Shown in pieces: positions 5,480-9,147 of a stretch of DNA of 9,147 nucleotides; within the stretch, counting starts at the first letter, position 1, and each line of letters opens with the position of its first letter. The notes beneath the pieces are model-generated. The model was not told the DNA's origin and did no database searches. It saw nothing but the letters and a program-made list of their open reading frames with translations. Origin of the DNA: Lentisphaeria bacterium (GTDB lineage Bacteria; Verrucomicrobiota; Lentisphaeria; Oligosphaerales; Oligosphaeraceae); the NCBI GenBank assembly GCA_016287975.1, contig JAEEXV010000266.1, positions 1 to 9,147 of the forward strand, read 5' to 3'. Position numbers and translations under genes: made by a program.

Positions 5480-7281
5480 GCATCGCGCAGGATGCGGACA
5501 TACCCGTATTGGGCGAGGAGGCGCAGGAATCGGATGACGTCGCCAATGGCGTCGTCGTCTGCATGGGTGCCGAGGCTGGCGTCGGCGATGCGGAGCGCCT
5601 CCAGCAGCGTGCGGCGGCCGTCGAGCAGCGTATAGTAGATGCGGTTGATGCGTCCGCGTCCGCAGTAGGAGCGCTTTTCGTATGGGATGTTGGCGAGGCT
5701 CCAGGGGGTGCCAGGGACGAGGCGCTGCACGACCATTTGGGCGGCGATGCGCTCGTTTTCGGCGAGGGGGGCGGGGGGCTCGTCGGGGAGCCGCCAGGCG
5801 GCCACGGCGGCCTCCGCCTCGTCGTCGGCGATGGCGCCCGGGCACCAGTCGTTGACGGAGCGGAGCTGCCCCGTGGCGAAGTCGCAGCGGGCGTTGCGGC
5901 GCCAGGGTTCTTCTTCGCGGTAGCGTTCCAGGCGAACGGTCGCGAGGCGCTTGAGGTCGGGCAGGAGTTCTGCGTAGTCGGCGGGGGTTGCGGTCAGGAG
6001 GAATGCGGCGAATGCGGCGTTGAGGGTGGCGACGCGCCGTCCGAGGTCCCAGTCGACGTCGTTGAAGATGGGGTTGGAACTATGGTGGAAGGGCGACGGC
6101 TCGTTTTCGACAAAGAGCCAGTTGGTGGGGACTCCGAGGAGCGGTTCGCCGCCCATGGTGTCGTCGGAGAGGGTGGCGGGCATTTCGTCGATGCGGAGGT
6201 CGGGCGCGCAGAGTTCGAGGATGCGTCGCATCAGCAGGTCCCCGAAGAAGGGGAGGCACGGGGCGCTCAGGCGCCACTGGAGGGGGAAGCCGAGTTCGCG
6301 GCACATGGTGGTGGAGAGCATGTCCATGTTCATCGCGGCGCGGAGGTGGTGGCGCTTGAGGGCGAGGTAGGCCATGAAGCCGTAGTGCTCCATCGAGAAG
6401 ACGACGCGCAGGCTTTTCCTGAGGCGCAGCCCGGAGTTCTTGAGCATCCGTCCGATCTGGATGCCCGCGGCGACGCCGCTGGCGTCGTCGGAGAGGAACG
6501 GCTCGTAGAGGTGGGCGAAGATGCCGTATTCCTCCTCGCTTTCGCCTGGGATGCGGGCGGTCACGGTGTAGATGGAGCCGTCGGAGATGCGCGCGGGCAG
6601 CACGCCCTTCAGGCGCACGGGGCGGCCGTTCTTGACTTCTGTCCACACCTTCATCGCGCGCCGCGCGGTGATCACGAAGATCGGGATGCGCAGATCCTCC
6701 TTGACATAGTACCACCCCCACTGCCCCTGTCCGTTCATCCAGTGCGTCGAGTCCGGATCGCGCCAGCCCTGCGCGAAGTCCGTCGCGACGATGCCCAGCG
6801 CCCCTGCGCGCGCAATGGGCTGGTTGATTGCGCCCTTCGGCATCCCGTCGACGAGCACCCATTTGCCGCGCGCCTTTTCAGGGTGTTCTGGATCCCAGAA
6901 GACGGCCTCGCCAGTCGCGCCGCCCTCGGGCGTGGGGCCGCACCAGGTCGCGGCGGAGTAGGCGATTTCGTCGCTGTCGGCGATTCGCCGTTCCCCCTCT
7001 GGCCACGGCGAGACGATGTCGAGGGTCGCTCGCCCGTCGAGATCCCACGCCTGGGGCATGATGGCGTCGTAGGCGGCGGTCACGCCGTCGCAGCGGTGGG
7101 CGATGCGCTCCACGTCGGAGAAGCCCTCCGCGCGGAGGCGGTCGGCGAGCCAGGCGGTCGAGACCGCGAAGTCCTGGTGGCAGACCCGCTTCTCCAATTC
7201 GTAGATGCGTCGCGTGTCGGCTTCGTAGTCCGTCGGGGAAAACGCCGCGCCCAGGCGGCGGTAGAGCGCTGTGAAATCCAT
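5458..7281 (-). CDS. M28-like zinc aminopeptidase with PA-like insert and extra C-terminal domain
   Basis: A 607-residue predicted cytoplasmic metallopeptidase. The metal site can be traced by analogy to M28 aminopeptidases: His257 (IFAHLYEP), Asp265 or Asp266 (SDDASG), Glu298 as general base (VFSMEHYG), Asp320 (MNMDMLS) and His399 or His400 (SPFHHSSN). The position after the catalytic Glu, normally a metal-binding Glu or Asp, is His299. An inserted region of about 100-230 with GKWVLVDG and AGALGIVATDFAQ looks like a protease-associated (PA) domain. The last 65 residues (YYTLLDGRRTLLEALRIA and following) resemble a small winged-helix domain like those ending DUF4910/DUF2172-type aminopeptidase-like proteins. 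No signal peptide is visible. The substrate is unknown. The start at 7281 has AGGA seven bases upstream and a TATATTAT box at 7315-7322. The gene stands alone, convergent with the acyltransferase gene. A long open frame on the opposite strand is a composition artefact. Confidence 0.82.
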   Translation of the reverse strand: MDFTALYRRLGAAFSPTDYEADTRRIYELEKRVCHQDFAVSTAWLADRLRAEGFSDVERIAHRCDGVTAAYDAIMPQAWDLDGRATLDIVSPWPEGERRIADSDEIAYSAATWCGPTPEGGATGEAVFWDPEHPEKARGKWVLVDGMPKGAINQPIARAGALGIVATDFAQGWRDPDSTHWMNGQGQWGWYYVKEDLRIPIFVITARRAMKVWTEVKNGRPVRLKGVLPARISDGSIYTVTARIPGESEEEYGIFAHLYEPFLSDDASGVAAGIQIGRMLKNSGLRLRKSLRVVFSMEHYGFMAYLALKRHHLRAAMNMDMLSTTMCRELGFPLQWRLSAPCLPFFGDLLMRRILELCAPDLRIDEMPATLSDDTMGGEPLLGVPTNWLFVENEPSPFHHSSNPIFNDVDWDLGRRVATLNAAFAAFLLTATPADYAELLPDLKRLATVRLERYREEEPWRRNARCDFATGQLRSVNDWCPGAIADDEAEAAVAAWRLPDEPPAPLAENERIAAQMVVQRLVPGTPWSLANIPYEKRSYCGRGRINRIYYTLLDGRRTLLEALRIADASLGTHADDDAIGDVIRFLRLLAQYGYVRILRDAQSSTPA

Positions 7282-7314
7282 AAGAGTGTCCTGCAGGAAA
7301 GATTGCCCCCGCGG

Positions 7315-7322
7315 ATAATATA
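7315..7322 (-). promoter_or_regulatory. Probable -10 box of the peptidase gene
   Basis: The minus strand reads TATATTAT, 33 bp before the start codon at 7281. It is identical to the boxes at 4071-4078 and 7419-7426. The leader repeats the CAGGACAC motif (7293 to 7286) seen before the sensor gene, at nearly the same distance from the ATG. Confidence 0.55.
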
Positions 7323-7332
7323 AGCCAATCGG

Positions 7333-7365
7333 CTGGGACGACTGGGACGACTGGGAGGACTGGGG
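7333..7365. repeat. Short 9-bp G-rich tandem repeat
   Basis: CTGGGACGA occurs at 7333-7341 and 7342-7350, followed by the variant CTGGGAGGA at 7351-7359 and a final CTGGGGG. It lies between two divergent promoter boxes and resembles in composition the GGGACT-type duplication at 4103-4178. Confidence 0.7.
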
Positions 7366-7371
7366 GCGTGT

Positions 7372-7394
7372 GTCGGCGGGCTATGCCCGCCGAC
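7372..7394. other. Perfect 10-bp inverted repeat between divergent promoters
   Basis: GTCGGCGGGC (7372-7381) and GCCCGCCGAC (7385-7394) are exact reverse complements separated by TAT. Neither flanking gene ends here, so it is unlikely to be a terminator. It sits 24 bp before the rightward TATATTAT box at 7419 and about 50 bp upstream of the leftward box, where an operator or a repetitive palindrome could lie. Confidence 0.6.
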
Positions 7395-7418
7395 GGGGGG
7401 TGGCGGGCGCGGCGGTGC

Positions 7419-7426
7419 TATATTAT
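7419..7426 (+). promoter_or_regulatory. Probable -10 box of the SGNH hydrolase cluster
   Basis: TATATTAT followed by GG, 26 bp before the start codon at 7453. It is the third identical copy in the window. AGGAGG (7442-7447) follows five bases before the ATG. No clear -35 element is seen. Confidence 0.6.
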
Positions 7427-7452
7427 GGACTGGCGGGGGATAGGAGGCGAAG

Positions 7453-8064
7453 ATGCGACGTGAGAAGATTGAATGGTGCCAGTTGTACTGGTATGACACG
7501 GATCGGCCTGAACTGCCGCGCGTGATGCTGGTCGGCGATTCGATTGTCGTGGGCGAACGGGACCTACTGGCGAAGGCATTGGAGGGGCAGGCGACGGTCG
7601 CGGCGTTCTCGACCTCGAAGATTGTCGGGGATCCGCAGTTTCCCCGTGAACTGGATTTCGCGCTGGGGGACTATCCGCCCGACCTCATCGTCTTCAACAA
7701 CGGGCTGCACGGGCGGAACTACGACGACGGCTTCTATCGGCGCGGCCTGGAGAGCGCGTTCGACCATCTGCGGGGGCGGCTTGCCGTGCCGCTGCTGTGG
7801 CGCAACTCCACGCCGATCACGGTGGCGGGGCATCCCGAGGAGTTCCATCCGCAGGACAATGCGCTGGTGCTGCGGCGGAACCAGATTGCGGAGGAGGTCG
7901 CAAGCGCGCGCGGGCTTCCCGTGATCGACCTCTACACGCCGATGGCCGCGCATCCAGAATACAGCCGAAAGGACGGCTACCACTACACGCCCGAAGGCTA
8001 TGCGGCGCAGGTGGCCGTGCTTGCGCCGAGGATCCGCGAGGCGCTCGGCCTTGCGTGCCCATGA
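7453..8064 (+). CDS. Small cytoplasmic SGNH/GDSL-type hydrolase
   Basis: A 203-residue predicted esterase or acylhydrolase of the SGNH fold, about the size of a bare domain. Block I is VMLVGDSIV (24-32), giving nucleophile Ser30. Block III is the diverged IVFNNGLHG (79-87), with Asn82 or Asn83 as the likely oxyanion residue in place of the usual GxND. Block V is DGYHYTPEGY (174-183), giving Asp174 and His177. There is no signal peptide, so it should act inside the cell. It has its own TATATTAT box, an AGGAGG at 7442-7447, and a 4-bp ATGA overlap with the glycosyltransferase gene, so the two are co-translated. The context suggests removal of acyl groups from a sugar intermediate or lipid-linked glycan, but the substrate cannot be read from sequence. 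Loss of activity is possible but not indicated. Confidence 0.85.
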   Translation: MRREKIEWCQLYWYDTDRPELPRVMLVGDSIVVGERDLLAKALEGQATVAAFSTSKIVGDPQFPRELDFALGDYPPDLIVFNNGLHGRNYDDGFYRRGLESAFDHLRGRLAVPLLWRNSTPITVAGHPEEFHPQDNALVLRRNQIAEEVASARGLPVIDLYTPMAAHPEYSRKDGYHYTPEGYAAQVAVLAPRIREALGLACP

Positions 8065-8897
8065 CCGCGAAGCCGTACAACCAGGAGACGGTGGCGGGGG
8101 TCATGATGGCGGTCTACAACGCGGGGCGATGGCTGCGCCCCGCGGTGGAGTCGGTGCTGGGGCAGACGCACCGCGCGCTGCGGCTGGTGATGTGCGACGA
8201 CGGCTCGACGGACGATTCATGGAGCGTGATGCAGGAGTTCGCCGCGCGCGACACGCGGGTGCGGTTGCTGCGCAACGAACGCAACCTGGGCGTGCCCGCG
8301 ACGCGGAACCGAATGCTCGCGGCGGTGCCGCCGGAGGCGGAGGCGCTGGCGGTGATGGACAGCGACGACGTGGCGCGCCCCGAGCGCCTGGAGGTGCAGC
8401 TGGCGTATCTTGCGGCGCATCCCGAGGTGGCGGCGGTGGGGGCGTCGATCGACATCATCGACGAGGACGGGGTGCGCTATGCGTCGCGGCGCTATCCGTG
8501 CAAGACGCCGGAGGTGCGTCGCGGCGCGCTTCGCGCCAACCCTGTCGCGCATTCGACGCTGTGCATTCGGCGTGAGGCGATGGCGGCGCTGCGTGGCTAT
8601 GACGAGGGATGCCGCAGCTGCGAGGACTACGAACTGCTGCTGCGGCTGCTGGAGGGGCACGAGGTGGCGAACTGTCCCGAGACGCTGGTGGACTACCGCA
8701 TTTCGCGGAGCCAGTGGAAGCAGCGCCATCTGAAGGACACGCTGCTGACGACGCTGGCCCTCCAGCGGCGGTATCTCTTTCGGCGCCGCTTCGCGTCGGC
8801 GGGCGGCTGGCTGTCGCACCTGGCGAAGTATCCGCTGCTGCTGCTGCCCTCGTCGTGGGTGCTGGCCCTCTTCCAGCGGCTCGCCTACCGCCGTTGA
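8061..8897 (+). CDS. Family 2 glycosyltransferase
   Basis: A 278-residue GT-A fold transferase that should add a sugar from a nucleotide-sugar donor to a glycan acceptor on the cytoplasmic face. Hallmarks: MMAVYNAGRWLRPAVESVL (15-33), CDDGSTDD (45-52) for nucleotide binding, the DxD motif MDSDD (99-103, Asp100 and Asp102), AHSTLCIRR (163-171), and the acceptor-side SCEDYELLLR (186-195), where Glu188 or Asp189 is the likely catalytic base. The C-terminal stretch at about 257-272 is hydrophobic and may touch the membrane. The start ATG overlaps the preceding TGA (ATGA, 8061-8064) with no strong ribosome-binding site, so coupled translation is likely; ATGs at 8103 and 8106 are less likely starts. 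Length is normal for a single-domain GT2. Donor and linkage cannot be predicted. Confidence 0.93.
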   Translation: MTAKPYNQETVAGVMMAVYNAGRWLRPAVESVLGQTHRALRLVMCDDGSTDDSWSVMQEFAARDTRVRLLRNERNLGVPATRNRMLAAVPPEAEALAVMDSDDVARPERLEVQLAYLAAHPEVAAVGASIDIIDEDGVRYASRRYPCKTPEVRRGALRANPVAHSTLCIRREAMAALRGYDEGCRSCEDYELLLRLLEGHEVANCPETLVDYRISRSQWKQRHLKDTLLTTLALQRRYLFRRRFASAGGWLSHLAKYPLLLLPSSWVLALFQRLAYRR

Positions 8898-8902
8898 GGC
8901 GA

Positions 8903-8908
8903 TATATT
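8903..8908 (+). promoter_or_regulatory. Possible promoter box for the last gene, compatible with a leaderless transcript
   Basis: TATATT begins five bases after the stop of the glycosyltransferase gene and ends six bases before the next ATG (8915). It resembles the other boxes in the window. A start six to seven bases downstream would fall on the ATG itself. The only purine-rich motif upstream, GAGG (8896-8899), is 15 bases away, too far for normal ribosome binding. Confidence 0.35.
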
Positions 8909-8914
8909 GACGAC

Positions 8915-9147
8915 ATGGACAACGCGCGGATCGACAAGGCATTCTCGTGGCTGGCGCTGGCGTATGCGCTGCTGCTGGCGGTGCCGCTGGGGATGCCTGG
9001 CGCCGCGGGGACGGCGCTGCTGCTGGCGGACGCCCTGGCGCCGCTGATGCTGTGCCAGTTGTGGCGGAAGCGCCGCGAGGCGTGGGCGCTGCTGGCGGGC
9101 GAGGGGCGTGAACTGGCGCTGCTCGGGGGGTGGGCGGTCGCGGCGTG
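8915..9147 (+). CDS. Partial polytopic membrane protein, possibly O-antigen ligase or polymerase-like
   Basis: The first 77 codons are present and the frame is open to the window end. The protein starts MDNARIDKAFSWLALAYA. It has two hydrophobic segments, about residues 10-27 and 28-50, broken by the charged QLWRKRREAW (52-61), then a third hydrophobic stretch beginning near 71. The pattern of a short cytoplasmic N-terminus, paired helices and a positive loop fits a multi-spanning membrane protein. Its place 17 bp after a GT2 gene makes a polysaccharide polymerase, ligase or flippase likely, with Wzy/WaaL-like proteins first among candidates. That assignment is inference from context, because no family motif lies in the visible part. 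No Shine-Dalgarno is seen at a normal distance. Confidence 0.65.
   Translation, partial: MDNARIDKAFSWLALAYALLLAVPLGMPGAAGTALLLADALAPLMLCQLWRKRREAWALLAGEGRELALLGGWAVAA

Noticed and set aside
5509..7323. A 604-codon open frame on the plus strand opposite the peptidase gene
   Set aside because: Low-complexity composition and no motif; it runs past the peptidase start into its promoter. The minus strand carries the ordered metal-site motifs.

Overview
The window is GC-rich bacterial DNA (by eye about two thirds G+C). It is gene-dense, with short AT-rich islands only at presumed promoters. There are six protein genes, five complete and one cut by the right edge, and no tRNA, rRNA, CRISPR array, insertion sequence or integrase that I can see. 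The gene mix suggests a member of the Planctomycetes-Verrucomicrobia-Lentisphaerae group, possibly Lentisphaerota or Kiritimatiellota: a soluble eukaryote-like Ser/Thr kinase with a DWG motif, a NAT_N/GNAT_C-type acyltransferase, and an M28-like peptidase with an extra C-terminal domain. This placement is inference with low confidence.

Layout. Positions 1-417 are non-coding: four tandem 50-bp G-rich repeats (51-250), then a stretch dense in perfect GC hairpins (267-410). A leftward two-gene operon follows. Its first gene (1905-4034) encodes a membrane-anchored PAS / histidine-kinase-like / receiver protein. Its second gene (418-1902) encodes a Ser/Thr protein kinase; the two reading frames meet in an ATGA junction with the Shine-Dalgarno of the second gene inside the end of the first. 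A divergent spacer (4035-4210) separates this operon from a rightward acyltransferase gene (4211-5479). That gene overlaps tail to tail by 22 bp with a leftward M28-like peptidase gene (5458-7281). A second divergent spacer (7282-7452) leads into a rightward cluster of an SGNH hydrolase (7453-8064), a GT2 glycosyltransferase (8061-8897, ATGA overlap) and a membrane protein running off the end (8915-9147). The last three look like the start of a surface-polysaccharide locus.

The most notable feature is the signalling operon. The large sensor protein keeps PAS and receiver domains with all receiver active-site residues. Its kinase core, however, has Gln where the phosphorylated His should be, and its N, G1 and G2 ATP-binding boxes are unrecognisable. 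It therefore looks like a pseudo-histidine kinase whose output is probably exerted through its receiver and through the translationally coupled Ser/Thr kinase. A second window-wide signal is an identical TATATTAT box upstream of three genes, with variants elsewhere, which looks like the local promoter -10 element. Every larger intergenic gap also holds G-rich direct repeats that read G-rich on the same strand.
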